Shown piece by piece: positions 44,821 through 54,139 of a DNA stretch of 64,000 bases. The position numbers and the translations under genes are program-made. The DNA is from an uncultured Bacilli bacterium (GTDB lineage Bacteria; Bacillota_I; Bacilli_A; RF39; UBA660), in assembly GCA_934098555.1 (NCBI GenBank), contig CAKOOQ010000001.1, positions 11,311 through 75,310 of the forward strand, read 5' to 3'. Below the pieces are notes generated by a model, which was given only the letters and a program-made list of their open reading frames with translations, did no database searches and was not told the origin of the DNA. Positions within the stretch are counted from its first letter, which is position 1. Each line of letters begins with the position of its first letter.

Positions 44821-46218
44821 ACTTGCTCCATCCCAGTGGTATAATTCTTTGGCTAAACAACTGGCTCGATTCATACTAGTATCTCCACTGGTCGCATAGC
44901 CATAATCACTTGGATACATTAATCCTATTTTACCTTGCCATGTTGTTGTTCTTGCTACCGTATCATTACAATAAGTACCAGATGTACAAATTTTTCCATT
45001 ATTATTACTTCTTTCATAACTATAGAAATGACTAGCTAGACCTTCACTTGCAGATGTCCAATCATTTGTCCCATTTGTTCCTGTATTCCATAATGTGTTT
45101 CCTACTAAATTTTTTAAATTTGTTTTTAAACCACTACTGGTAAAATCACAAGTTGATGTCTTATTTTTTATACCAGTATAGCAGTTTCCAGAACTATTAT
45201 TGTAATATAATGAACCTCCAACACTTTCACTTTCATAACCTGGATTTAAAAGTTTCATTAAATCAGCTTGACTCCATTCATTGATACCATAACCACTATT
45301 TGCTGATGACTCTGAAGAGTCCCATGAATAAATTTCAAAGTTGTCAATTTCAATGGCGTCTTTTCTTATTAATTTTATTCTTGTTTCTTTTTTGCCTGTG
45401 CCATCATCTATATTATTCATAACACCTATAATACGCCATAGTTCGTTATCTATTTTGACATAGTTACAAGGATTAGCCCCTACATATCTTAAATTGTTAT
45501 CACTTGTTCCATCATAGGCTAAAGTATACGTACAACTATCACTTGCTTTATTTGGAACCGTATAGACATCTGTTGAAGATGAATTTGCACCACTTACTAA
45601 TGATGCTATTGTTGCTGTTGCAGGTATTTTTGGTATTTCTTCTATATAACTTGTTGTTACAACTACCTTTGAACTAAACTTAGCGTTTTGAACACCTTCG
45701 GTATTCATACCCACGTTTTCATCTAGCCATAATCTTAAGGTATACGTTTTAGATTCTTTAGCATTTAAATAGCCTGTTGTTAAATTAAAGGCTGTTTGAG
45801 CATTATCTAAGGTTTTCGTGGTTGTTTTATAACCTGATAATAAACTTGTGGTTATTTCTGTTTCTGTATCATTTGTTTTTGATGATATCATAGCTTTAAC
45901 CGCATCATTATTGGTTAATGTTGTCGTATTTAGTATCTCTAGGTTAACATTAAAGGATGCATAAGAATCACATGTATTTGTAATCGTAAATTCATAAGGT
46001 GTTAGTTTCTTTCCTTCTGCATCTAATATTGGATAAGCTTTTTGTAAGCTAATATTGTCTTTATCTGTGAAGGTAATATTAAAACAAGATGAAACAATAT
46101 CATTTTGGCCTGTTTGGGTTAAGTTTAAGACCCATAAAGCATAGGATACGCCTATAATCGCGACAATTCCTATTAATAGAACAGCGATGACTAATATATT
46201 TCTTTTCTTTTTCTCCAT
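44590..46218 (-). CDS. Secreted surface protein with SipW-type signal and lectin-like C-terminal domain
   Basis: 542 residues. NILVIAVLLIGIVAIIGVSYALW near the start followed by QTGQND is the long signal seen in SipW-processed (TasA/camelysin-like) proteins. Residues 40-190 form a beta-sandwich. From about 230: NYVKIDNELWRIIGVMNN, IKLIRKDAI, YSWDS...NEWSQADLMKLLNPGYE, DWTSASEGL, WLLDLSTWQWTISPIADS and HPSVYLIPSTSI...GTLENPYEI, a FISUMP/C-type-lectin-like domain often present in many copies in such genomes. The 3' third has much higher GC than the rest. Ends in TAG. Confidence 0.75.
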   Translation of the reverse strand: MEKKKRNILVIAVLLIGIVAIIGVSYALWVLNLTQTGQNDIVSSCFNITFTDKDNISLQKAYPILDAEGKKLTPYEFTITNTCDSYASFNVNLEILNTTTLTNNDAVKAMISSKTNDTETEITTSLLSGYKTTTKTLDNAQTAFNLTTGYLNAKESKTYTLRLWLDENVGMNTEGVQNAKFSSKVVVTTSYIEEIPKIPATATIASLVSGANSSSTDVYTVPNKASDSCTYTLAYDGTSDNNLRYVGANPCNYVKIDNELWRIIGVMNNIDDGTGKKETRIKLIRKDAIEIDNFEIYSWDSSESSANSGYGINEWSQADLMKLLNPGYESESVGGSLYYNNSSGNCYTGIKNKTSTCDFTSSGLKTNLKNLVGNTLWNTGTNGTNDWTSASEGLASHFYSYERSNNNGKICTSGTYCNDTVARTTTWQGKIGLMYPSDYGYATSGDTSMNRASCLAKELYHWDGASDCKSNDWLLDLSTWQWTISPIADSSSAYGVFSVYTTGNVDYGDAYGAGLVHPSVYLIPSTSILGGEGTLENPYEIG

Positions 46219-46334
46219 AAGTGGAACAACTCCTTTTCACTTTAATATGCAACCGTTTTGTTACTTTTAAACTCTTTTCTACTTATACAAATATCCTAAC
46301 ACATATTTAATATCAATGGGTAAAAAAGTTTTCA

Positions 46335-46372
46335 TAAAAAAAGAACTTTCTTTTACTTTGTTTCTTTTGATA
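46335..46372 (-). terminator. Terminator overlapping the end of the yutD-like gene
   Basis: AAAAGAA / TTCTTTT stem leading into a run of seven T on the minus strand. Confidence 0.5.
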
Positions 46373-46634
46373 AGATGAAATATTTACAACCATAGGCACA
46401 GTAAGTATTTAAATATTCTTCTATTTTATCAACATCATTATATTCTTTAAAATTAGGATTAGTTTTACTGTTAAAGCCTTTAAGACGTAGATGATTATAT
46501 GACCAGTCACCTACAATGTAATCAAAAGATAAAAAGTAATCTGTAAAAAGTTCTTTTAAAGTTTCTTCATCAAGTGCATCACGGTAATCTTTCATAATAA
46601 GGTATTTTTGGTTATTGAGTTCTATATACTTCAT
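46353..46634 (-). CDS. yutD: YutD family protein
   Basis: 93 residues. FDYIVGDWSYNHLRLKGF and YCAYGCKYFILS are the two conserved blocks of YutD (DUF1027). The function is unknown; the family is conserved in Bacilli. It follows the next gene by six bases in the same operon, and neighbours a YunB-like gene as in the yut/yun locus of Bacillus. Confidence 0.8.
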   Translation of the reverse strand: MKYIELNNQKYLIMKDYRDALDEETLKELFTDYFLSFDYIVGDWSYNHLRLKGFNSKTNPNFKEYNDVDKIEEYLNTYCAYGCKYFILSKETK

Positions 46635-46640
46635 AGTTAC

Positions 46641-47480
46641 CTACCCAAGTTTCATAAAGGCTAAAGCGGTTATAAAAAGAGTCGTTACTAAAACACTTAA
46701 AAATAAGAGAAGATCAACATAACCATTACCACTTGTTAGACGATTACCATATTTTTGATAATAAGAAATGGCTTTTAAAAGCATTTCTTCTTTGTTTTCT
46801 TCATCAGGATTAATTCTAAAGAAGTTTAAAACATTTTCATTTACTTTTTTTAAGTCAATATCATTTAAAGCATTTACTTGAGTCATATTATACCCTAGAA
46901 CTTGGTAAGCTAAAGGTGGGAAAGTAACCCGTCTTACTTCTTCAAATGAAAAATCATGACGTGTTTCAAAAGCAATACTTTGGAAATATCCCTTTAAATA
47001 AGAAGGATTATCGCCAATTAAAAATAAATTGTTTTGTACCGTCTGATTGGTGTTTTCAGGAAAATACAGATAACTATTAAAAAGGGCTTCGTCATCTTTC
47101 GTTAAATGCATACTTTTTTCTTTTAATAAGTACATTTCCATTAAATATTTTTCAATGGAAATAAGTCCTTCATTCGGAATTGTTTGATTGGTTAAATCTT
47201 TTTCATATCTTAAAAAACTATCTTTAAAGTCTTCTATTTTATCTTTTGTAAAACCATATTTCATGAGGTTACTATCAAATCCCCCCATACTTTGTTCATT
47301 GCGGGTTATATAGGGATTTATAATATCAAGTTCTCCATAAATATAAATCAATGTTCGAATAGCTAAAACAGGAAAACGTGAAAAAGCTTCGTTATCCGGC
47401 ATTTGTTTATATTTCAAATAATCTTCAATCGCTTTATTGATAACATCATTTATAAAAGGTTTACCTATCACACCTTTCAC
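46641..47480 (-). CDS. Hypothetical membrane-anchored helical protein
   Basis: 279 residues, mostly alpha-helical with a single C-terminal membrane helix (YVDLLLFLSVLVTTLFITALAF). No signal peptide, so it is a tail-anchored protein with the body in the cytoplasm. I do not recognise the family. Co-transcribed with the YutD and YunB-like genes. Confidence 0.6.
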   Translation of the reverse strand: MKGVIGKPFINDVINKAIEDYLKYKQMPDNEAFSRFPVLAIRTLIYIYGELDIINPYITRNEQSMGGFDSNLMKYGFTKDKIEDFKDSFLRYEKDLTNQTIPNEGLISIEKYLMEMYLLKEKSMHLTKDDEALFNSYLYFPENTNQTVQNNLFLIGDNPSYLKGYFQSIAFETRHDFSFEEVRRVTFPPLAYQVLGYNMTQVNALNDIDLKKVNENVLNFFRINPDEENKEEMLLKAISYYQKYGNRLTSGNGYVDLLLFLSVLVTTLFITALAFMKLG

Positions 47481-47509
47481 CTTCCTATCATAGGGGTATT
47501 ATAACACAA

Positions 47510-48187
47510 CTAATGAGGAAAATAAACCTCCAAAAATGCACTTTTATTTTCCAAGTAACCACCATAAAATTGAGGAACTTTTCCCTCGATAACATTAGAA
47601 CTTAGCATAAGTTCATAGAAAAAAGTTTCGTTTTCTTCTTTTAAGGGGGTAATAATATGGTAGTTTAATTTCACTTCTAAGATAATATTTAATAAGGCAT
47701 TATTAATACCATAATCCGTTACTTTGGTTTTTACATTTGTAAAAAAAGAATTTTCCAAACGAACAATAACAGGGATTTTAGGGCCTAAAAAAGACAAATA
47801 TAAATTATTCGTAAGTTGACCTAAAGGAATAAAAAGAAAAAGATTTCCCTCTTTAAAATGTGCGTCTTTAAAGTAACCGTTATCCCCTTTTAGTTGTTCA
47901 TCTAAATACTCGGTTAAGTTTTCTGATAAAGTATAGATTTTAGAAAAATCATAATCCATACCTATAATTTCACCTTTACTATTTTCTTTTACTTTTAAAA
48001 GATTTAAGTCTTTCGTTTCTATTATAATTTTTTTATAATTACTGGCTAAAGATTCCATATATTTATTCATCATAATTTCTGTGTAAGAAGTTATTAAAGG
48101 GCTTGTTTTGTGACTAAAATAAAGGAAAAAAAGAAAAGATGAAAAAAGGATTAAAAAAACAATTTTTATATTTAGGTACTTTTTCAT
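47510..48187 (-). CDS. yunB: YunB-like protein (sporulation family)
   Basis: 225 residues. An N-terminal membrane helix (5-25) precedes an outer domain with IPLGQLTNNLYLSFLGPKIPV, TKVTDYGINNALLNIILEV and SNVIEGKVPQFYGG. These are the YunB hallmarks (IPLGQ..G...L...GPKIPV; EYGINNAL; GKVPQFY). In Bacillus yunB is made in the mother cell and needed for sporulation. Its presence here does not prove sporulation. Tight operon with the next two genes. Confidence 0.8.
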   Translation of the reverse strand: MKKYLNIKIVFLILFSSFLFFLYFSHKTSPLITSYTEIMMNKYMESLASNYKKIIIETKDLNLLKVKENSKGEIIGMDYDFSKIYTLSENLTEYLDEQLKGDNGYFKDAHFKEGNLFLFIPLGQLTNNLYLSFLGPKIPVIVRLENSFFTNVKTKVTDYGINNALLNIILEVKLNYHIITPLKEENETFFYELMLSSNVIEGKVPQFYGGYLENKSAFLEVYFPH

Positions 48188-48237
48188 ACTTCATTTTATG
48201 ACAAAAAAAAAATAACTTTCGTTTCCTACTCATTATT

Positions 48238-49083
48238 TTAAAACCATCCTAAGTTTAAAAATTCATTTAAGAATAAAACAATACCTGCGATGATGAGAAT
48301 AACTAAAATAACAATAATGATTTTAACAAAAATGCTGCTTTTTTCTTCGACATCATCAAAATCCGCAAAATCTTTTTTACTAAAAGACATACTGTTAGTA
48401 TAAAAAGATTCATCGATATCTTCATCTAATGCTTTATTGACTTCCTCTTTTTCGGTTTCTTTCTTTTCTTCTAAAGAAGCCATTTCGTCATTAAATTCTT
48501 TTGCACCTGCGACAACCGTATTTTCATCCCCTTTTAAATCACTTAAAATATTTAAAGGATTTAATTCTTCGGTTTCACTATCCATAATTTCTTTGGTTTT
48601 GTTTTGGACTTCATTTAAATTTATGGTATTAATTAACTCTAAAAGCTCTTCTTTATTTTTCTTAGAGGTTTCTTTTTCTTCAGCTTCTAACTCTAAATTT
48701 TTTAATATATCATACTGTGTATCACGAACTTTTTTTAAACGTTCTTCTTCGTAATCTACTTCTTTTTCTTGGCGGGCCGCCTCTAAAATAGAATTGATAT
48801 CATATTCTCTTGTTTTTTCCATTATATATTCTTCATCTTCCGGAATATCCATTTTTAAACTTCTTCTTTGGGGTGTCGCTTGATAATTTTTTTCTAATAT
48901 TTCTTTTATTTTATCGATATCCATTTGAGAATTATTATCCCCGATAACTTTCGCATTACTAGCAATATCAAACGTATCCAATTCGGTATTTTTCATCTGT
49001 TCATATAAACTCGAATTTTTTGCTACTCTTTTAGGAATATAGTCTATAGGCTCGTCAAAACTTCTATCAACCCTTGTCATCAT
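48238..49083 (-). CDS. Acidic coiled-coil protein with C-terminal membrane anchor
   Basis: 281 residues, strongly charged. Long Glu/Lys-rich helices (about 60-220) end in a single membrane helix (VKIIIVILVILIIAGIVLFL). Tail-anchored, cytoplasmic body. IDYIPKRVAK-type short basic motif at the start. No recognised domain. It heads the operon that runs left into the YunB-like gene. Confidence 0.6.
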   Translation of the reverse strand: MMTRVDRSFDEPIDYIPKRVAKNSSLYEQMKNTELDTFDIASNAKVIGDNNSQMDIDKIKEILEKNYQATPQRRSLKMDIPEDEEYIMEKTREYDINSILEAARQEKEVDYEEERLKKVRDTQYDILKNLELEAEEKETSKKNKEELLELINTINLNEVQNKTKEIMDSETEELNPLNILSDLKGDENTVVAGAKEFNDEMASLEEKKETEKEEVNKALDEDIDESFYTNSMSFSKKDFADFDDVEEKSSIFVKIIIVILVILIIAGIVLFLNEFLNLGWF

Positions 49084-49191
49084 AAATACTATCCTTTCTT
49101 AATAAATATACCATATTTTCTAGGTTTTGCAAATATTTCGTGTAGGCTTTTTCGAAAACTTGCGTTATAATAAGACCTAAAGGAGATAATC

Positions 49192-49395
49192 ATGAGTGAA
49201 ATTTATTTAGAAGTAAATAAAGAGGCTTGCATTGGATGCGGTGCTTGTATTGGTATTGATGCCGAACATTTTGACTTTGACGAAGATGGTTTATCAACGG
49301 TTATTACCAATGATAATTTAGATTCTAAGGAATTACAAGATGCCATCGAAGTCTGTCCTGTGGGAGCCATTTCTATTGAAGAAAAAAAAGACTAA
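49192..49395 (+). CDS. 4Fe-4S ferredoxin
   Basis: 67 residues. CIGCGAC at 13-19 and a single later Cys in EVCPVGAI (about 55) bind one 4Fe-4S cluster, like the Thermotoga/Bacillus Fer type. Small electron carrier in the cytosol. AAAGGAG precedes the ATG. Single gene. Confidence 0.92.
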   Translation: MSEIYLEVNKEACIGCGACIGIDAEHFDFDEDGLSTVITNDNLDSKELQDAIEVCPVGAISIEEKKD

Positions 49396-49405
49396 TCGAA
49401 AAGGA

Positions 49406-50122
49406 TTAGTTTTTTAATGCATATAATTTCTTAACTTCTTTAATGCTTAGTTTACGACATTCTCCTGGCTTTAAACCCTCTAAAGTTAAAAAGGCATAGG
49501 TTTCTCTTTTAAGACGAATCACTTCGTGATGAAAGGAAGAAAATATTTTTTTAACAATATGGTTTCGTCCTTCTATAATACCAATTAAAACCGTGGTAGT
49601 ATTACCTTCTTTATTTACTTTTTTAATTTTTAAGTAAGTAGGAATTACTTTTCTTCCTTCTATAACAATACCTTTTTTTAACTTCATAAATTCTTGAGGT
49701 GTTAAAAGACCTTCTATTTTAGCTAAATAAATTTTTTCGACTTCATGAGAAGGATGAGTTAAAATATTAGTAAGTTCACCATCATTTGTTAATAATAATA
49801 AACCTGTTGTATTATAGTCTAGTCTTCCCACTGGGTAAATACGACCTTTTGAGGGAACTAAAGAAACCACCGTTGTTCTATCTTTTTCATCTTTTACACT
49901 CGAAACTGTTTTTTCTGGTTTATATAAAAGATAATATTCTTTTTCTTCTTTGGCACTTAATATTTGTCCATCCACTTCAATTTCATCTTCATAAGAAACT
50001 TTTGTTCCCAGTTCGGTTACTTTTTCATTATTGACATAAACTTTACCCGATGTGATATAATCTTCGGCTTTTCTTCTTGAACAAAAGCCACTACTGGCGA
50101 TGACTTTCTGTAATCTTTCCAT
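49406..50122 (-). CDS. rluB: 23S rRNA pseudouridine synthase, RluB type
   Basis: 238 residues. An S4 domain (LQKVIASSGFCSRRKAEDYI) is followed by YPVGRLDYNTTGLLLLTNDG with the catalytic Asp in GRLD. RluB modifies a uridine in helix 89 of 23S rRNA. ATG 50122 after GTGAGG. Its start lies inside the end of the next gene upstream, so the two synthases are coupled. Complete. Confidence 0.92.
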   Translation of the reverse strand: MERLQKVIASSGFCSRRKAEDYITSGKVYVNNEKVTELGTKVSYEDEIEVDGQILSAKEEKEYYLLYKPEKTVSSVKDEKDRTTVVSLVPSKGRIYPVGRLDYNTTGLLLLTNDGELTNILTHPSHEVEKIYLAKIEGLLTPQEFMKLKKGIVIEGRKVIPTYLKIKKVNKEGNTTTVLIGIIEGRNHIVKKIFSSFHHEVIRLKRETYAFLTLEGLKPGECRKLSIKEVKKLYALKN

Positions 50123-50786
50123 TTTTTTCCTCACTTTCAAACATTTTCATAAATTCTTTAGGCACTTTACATTCGATAACAAGAGGGTCTTTTTGATAAG
50201 GGACTTTTAAAGTTAAATGATAGGCATGAAGACCAAGTCTTCCTAAAGGATTACTTTTAGCCTTATATTTTTTGTCTCCAATAATAGGATGCCCATATTC
50301 TTTTAAAGAAACTCGTATTTGGTGCTTACGACCCGTAAAAATCTCAATATCTAAAAGAGAATAGGCTCTTTTATGATAAATAGTTTCAAACTTTGTGATG
50401 GCAAGTTTTCCCTCTTCTTTACGGGTAACATGCACATTTAAAAATTTATCTTCCTGTAAATAATACTGTAAAGTTTTACCTTTGTCTTTCACATCTTTTT
50501 CAACTACAGCCATGTATTTACGCTTTAAAGCAACCTTATCCCAATTATTCTGTAAATAAGTTTTTAACTCTTCATTTTTAGCAAAAACCACAAGACCAGA
50601 AGTATCCCTATCTAAGCGATTCACGATAAAGATTTTATTTTTAGGGTATTGTTTTTTAACATATTGGCTAGCCTCATAATAAAGACTACTTGTTTTGTTC
50701 TTTTCCGTTGCAATCGTTAATTGTTTGGCCGGTTTATCAATAATTAACAAATTTTTATCTTCGTATAGAATATGCATCTTTTTCAT
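50091..50786 (-). CDS. Pseudouridine synthase, RluA/RluD family
   Basis: 231 residues without S4 domain. VNRLDRDTSGLVVFAKN holds the catalytic Asp (H/N-R-L-D), and GRKHQIRVSLKEYGHPIIGDKKYK is the second signature. The target position cannot be told from sequence. It overlaps both neighbours, rluB downstream and the transglycosylase-like gene upstream. Confidence 0.9.
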   Translation of the reverse strand: MKKMHILYEDKNLLIIDKPAKQLTIATEKNKTSSLYYEASQYVKKQYPKNKIFIVNRLDRDTSGLVVFAKNEELKTYLQNNWDKVALKRKYMAVVEKDVKDKGKTLQYYLQEDKFLNVHVTRKEEGKLAITKFETIYHKRAYSLLDIEIFTGRKHQIRVSLKEYGHPIIGDKKYKAKSNPLGRLGLHAYHLTLKVPYQKDPLVIECKVPKEFMKMFESEEKNGKITESHRQ

Positions 50787-51990
50787 ATGTATTTTCTTCT
50801 TTCATTTCTTTTAGGTTATAGTGAATTTGACTACCATCTTCAAGCAAAATATTAAATCCATCCATATAATCACTGGCATTAAAATAAGTAGCTATATGCG
50901 GTAAGTATAAACGGTCGCCAGCACTATCAATACCCGTGAATAAAACTTGATATTCCGTATTTTTATTGATTTTACTCGGTCCGGCATTGTAAGATGCGGC
51001 TCCCAGAAATAAATCACCTTGCCGGTTAACAAGATAAGATAAATAAAAGGCAGACAGGCGAATATTATTTTCTATAGCTTTTTCACTTGTACCATTTTTA
51101 AGGTCGGTGATTTTTAAAATTTCATAACCTTGTTGTTTTAAAGCAATCGCTTTTTGGACTTCTTCTTGTTGTTCTAAAGTGAATTTAGAAAAATGCCCTA
51201 AAGTATCTAAATCCTTTAAAGGATAATTTTGATAAAAATCGCCCAAAATAAATATCTTATCCCAGCCGATACACACGCCATCCTCATAAACAGGCGCTTT
51301 AAAACCATTCCCACCACAGATAGAATCTGTAAGTTGTCCAGGATTTGGTCTTTCAATATCATCTTCTCTTTCTTGAGAGATTAAAGCTTCTAAAAAAGAA
51401 GCATCCAAGCCATATCTCTGCGCGTATTTTTCGATAAAAGCTCCAAAATATTGATGAGTGACCAGCCTTTTTTCGGATTTATAAGATATAAAAGGACTTT
51501 CTGGTATTTCAACATCTAAAGAAGTGATATCTTCTACAGGTATTTCTTCTACAGGAGCTTCCGTCGTTACATCCAAAGAAGAATATCCATCTGTTTCTAC
51601 CATTGTCTCAATAGGTATTTGAGAACCTGTTTCTGTTTCAATAATAACGGGAGAATCTTTTCTACCTCTAAAATTAGATACGGCCTTAAGAGCTGCCAGC
51701 GTTAATACGGTTAAAAGAATATACTTCCTAAACCTTTTTCTTTTTTGCTGGGCAACTATCTTTTTATTTCTAATCCTTTCTCTTTCAAATAGATCAATCA
51801 CGTAACCATTACGATATTCCCAAAGATGAAAACCACCATAAAACCCATATGCAAAATGTCGTCCTTTATATAAAATGGTTCTACGGTTCTTATCCATGTG
51901 AACCTCATTTTCGTTAATAGGACCAATGAAGTGTGCTAAAGAGGCTAAAACTTCTCTATCAAGGGAAGTGAATTTTTGCTCTGGCATCAT
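50755..51990 (-). CDS. Membrane-anchored lytic-transglycosylase-like protein
   Basis: About 411 residues. A cytoplasmic N-terminal 100 residues of unknown type (HFAYGFYGGFHLWEYRNGYVID), a basic stretch and one membrane helix (about 105-120), a Thr/Glu/Pro linker, then an SLT-like lysozyme domain: YAQRYGLDASFLEALISQE (Glu catalytic), and LGAASYNAGPSKIN. This is the lysozyme-fold arrangement of peptidoglycan lytic enzymes. The linker-plus-anchor pattern puts the domain at the wall. The gene overlaps the DUF1292 gene and a pseudouridine synthase; start chosen at ATG 51990. Confidence 0.75.
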   Translation of the reverse strand: MMPEQKFTSLDREVLASLAHFIGPINENEVHMDKNRRTILYKGRHFAYGFYGGFHLWEYRNGYVIDLFERERIRNKKIVAQQKRKRFRKYILLTVLTLAALKAVSNFRGRKDSPVIIETETGSQIPIETMVETDGYSSLDVTTEAPVEEIPVEDITSLDVEIPESPFISYKSEKRLVTHQYFGAFIEKYAQRYGLDASFLEALISQEREDDIERPNPGQLTDSICGGNGFKAPVYEDGVCIGWDKIFILGDFYQNYPLKDLDTLGHFSKFTLEQQEEVQKAIALKQQGYEILKITDLKNGTSEKAIENNIRLSAFYLSYLVNRQGDLFLGAASYNAGPSKINKNTEYQVLFTGIDSAGDRLYLPHIATYFNASDYMDGFNILLEDGSQIHYNLKEMKEENTYEKDAYSIRR

Positions 51991-51991
51991 C

Positions 51992-52234
51992 TTAATCACC
52001 ATAATCTTCTAAAAAATTCTTTATTTCATTAAGTTCTTCTTCATCAACGATATCGAAAAGTTCGCCTTCTTCACCTGTTGGGTCAAAACTTGAAACATAA
52101 ATTTCATCATTATTTTCATCCGTTTCATAAATCACATAATGTTTTTTTCTAATTTCTGAAAACATTGTCGTAATAATATGACAAGTAATTGTTTTACCAT
52201 CTTCATCTAAATAAAATGTATCTTTATTTTCCAT
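51992..52234 (-). CDS. DUF1292 protein
   Basis: 80 residues, acidic. KHYVIYETDENNDEIYVSSFDPTGEEGELFDIVDEEELNEI matches DUF1292 (the YrzB family of Bacilli), of unknown function. Overlaps the PLP lyase gene by 11 bases. Confidence 0.8.
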   Translation of the reverse strand: MENKDTFYLDEDGKTITCHIITTMFSEIRKKHYVIYETDENNDEIYVSSFDPTGEEGELFDIVDEEELNEIKNFLEDYGD

Positions 52235-53492
52235 CTGAAATCCTCTTTTCTATTATTTTATTTACGGCTTTTAAAATACTCAATTTCGCGGTTTGATAGG
52301 TAAGGCCTCCTTGTAAGTAAGCATAATAAGGAGGTCTTATAGGCCCGTCACAAGAAATCTCAATACTAGAGCCTTGCGTAAAAGCACCTGCCGCCATGAT
52401 AATTTGATCATCATATCCCGGCATATCTACTGGGGTAGGACGTGCAAATGAATCAACGGGACTTCCTTCTTGTATGCCTTCACAAAAAGAAATTAAATTT
52501 TCTTTTGTTTCTAAGGCCACCGTTAAAACAATATCATTTTTGACTTCTTTAGCCATAGGGTCCGTTTTAAAGCCTAACTTTTCTAGCATCAAAGCAGCCA
52601 AAGTATTTACTTTTAAAGCACTTGCCACCACCGAAGGAGCCATAAATAAGCCTTGTAAAAAACTTTTATTTGCCCCAAGGCTTGGTCCAACTTCTCTTCC
52701 CTCGCCGGGGAGAGTTAAAGCTTCGGCAACCAAATCAACATAGCATTTTTTACCAACAACATATCCGCCATTTGAAGCAAGGCCACCACCCATATTTTTA
52801 ATTAAAGAGCCGACAACGATATCAGCCCCGACTTCGGTGGGTTCTTTTTTACTAACAAGTTCACAGTAACAGTTATCCACCATGACAATCGTTGTTGGAC
52901 TGATATTTTTAATAAGTGAAATGACCTTCGAAACATTTGCGATACTTAAGCTTTTACGAGAGGAATAGCCCCGGCTTCTTTGAATCTCAACTAACTTAAC
53001 CGAATGTTCTTTTAAATACTTTTCTATTTTTTCATAGTCAAAATCATTATTTAAAAGAGCAATTTCATCATAGAATACCCCAAAACTTTTTAAAGAACTT
53101 GGATTTTCTTTAATTCCAATGACTTCATGTAACGTATCATAAGGCGTCCCCGTAATACTAAGCATTAAATCATTGGGTCTTAAAAGGCCAAAAAGAGTTT
53201 TACTAAGAGCATGCGAACCCGAAACAAATTGATTACGAACTAAAGCACTTTCACATTTAAAAATTTCTTTATAAACATTTTCAATGGCCTCTCTTCCTAA
53301 ATCATCATACCCATATCCTGTTGTTGTATTAAAATGACTTTCACTGATATGACAATCCCAGAAAGCCTTCATTACTTTGGCTGAATTATATTCTTCCATT
53401 TCATCGTAAATTTGACATTGTTCTAGAAAATCTTTTTGAACACTTTCATAAATTTCATATGTTTTAGGATTTATTTCTAAAAATTCTTTCAT
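52224..53492 (-). CDS. Methionine gamma-lyase-like PLP enzyme (aluminium-resistance protein family)
   Basis: 422 residues. VMVDNCYCELVSKKEPTEVGADIVVGSLIKNMGGG holds the pyridoxal-phosphate lysine in SLIKN, with GGYVVGKK after it. The family (YnbB type) is widespread in Firmicutes and named after aluminium tolerance without proven activity. It shares its start region with the SDR gene (four-base overlap ATGA). Confidence 0.85.
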   Translation of the reverse strand: MKEFLEINPKTYEIYESVQKDFLEQCQIYDEMEEYNSAKVMKAFWDCHISESHFNTTTGYGYDDLGREAIENVYKEIFKCESALVRNQFVSGSHALSKTLFGLLRPNDLMLSITGTPYDTLHEVIGIKENPSSLKSFGVFYDEIALLNNDFDYEKIEKYLKEHSVKLVEIQRSRGYSSRKSLSIANVSKVISLIKNISPTTIVMVDNCYCELVSKKEPTEVGADIVVGSLIKNMGGGLASNGGYVVGKKCYVDLVAEALTLPGEGREVGPSLGANKSFLQGLFMAPSVVASALKVNTLAALMLEKLGFKTDPMAKEVKNDIVLTVALETKENLISFCEGIQEGSPVDSFARPTPVDMPGYDDQIIMAAGAFTQGSSIEISCDGPIRPPYYAYLQGGLTYQTAKLSILKAVNKIIEKRISDGK

Positions 53493-54139
53493 CTAACCAC
53501 CTCAATTTCATCGGTTTTATCTGTGTTTATATATTCTAACACTTTTTGGGTTGCTTTATCCAAAGAAACAAAAGATAACTTTTCTTTAATATCAGCAGGA
53601 AAATCATTCATCGGTGTATCAAGCCACCCAAAGCATATCGTGTTAATTTTTTTGCTTGGGTATTCTCTTGCAAACTCATGACCAAGCATATTCAAAGAAA
53701 CTTTGGATATGTCATATTCAAGACTTACCATGTCGTATTTATCGATAGCATTATCAGAAGAAATATTGACAACGGCATCGATATCCGCGATGAGTTCTTT
53801 CAAAAGAAGAAAGGGAACTAAAGTATTTACCTTGAAAATTTTTAAAAAGGTCTCTTGTGTTTTCTCTTCTAAAGGACTTAAATGTTCTATCGCCGCATTA
53901 TTAATTAAAATGTTAATACCTTTCTTTTTGACTTCCAAAAGAAAGGTTTGCACACTTTCATCACAAGTAAAGTCTGCTTCTATTAAAGCACATTTTCCCT
54001 CATATTTCTCTACCAAAGGTAAAAGTTTCCCTTTATTTTGACAGAACTGTAGATAAACAAAGTAACCCTCTTCCAGTAAGGAAGAAGCAAGGGCAAGTCC
54101 AAGACCACCGGATGCTCCAGTTAATAACACTTTTTTCAT
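53489..54139 (-). CDS. Short-chain dehydrogenase/reductase
   Basis: 216 residues. LLTGASGGLGLALA (NAD(P)-binding), NNAAIEHL, NISSDNAI (Ser) and YDISK (Tyr, Lys) are present. A small SDR of unknown substrate. Overlaps both neighbours by four bases, so it is one tightly coupled operon. Confidence 0.85.
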   Translation of the reverse strand: MKKVLLTGASGGLGLALASSLLEEGYFVYLQFCQNKGKLLPLVEKYEGKCALIEADFTCDESVQTFLLEVKKKGINILINNAAIEHLSPLEEKTQETFLKIFKVNTLVPFLLLKELIADIDAVVNISSDNAIDKYDMVSLEYDISKVSLNMLGHEFAREYPSKKINTICFGWLDTPMNDFPADIKEKLSFVSLDKATQKVLEYINTDKTDEIEVVR

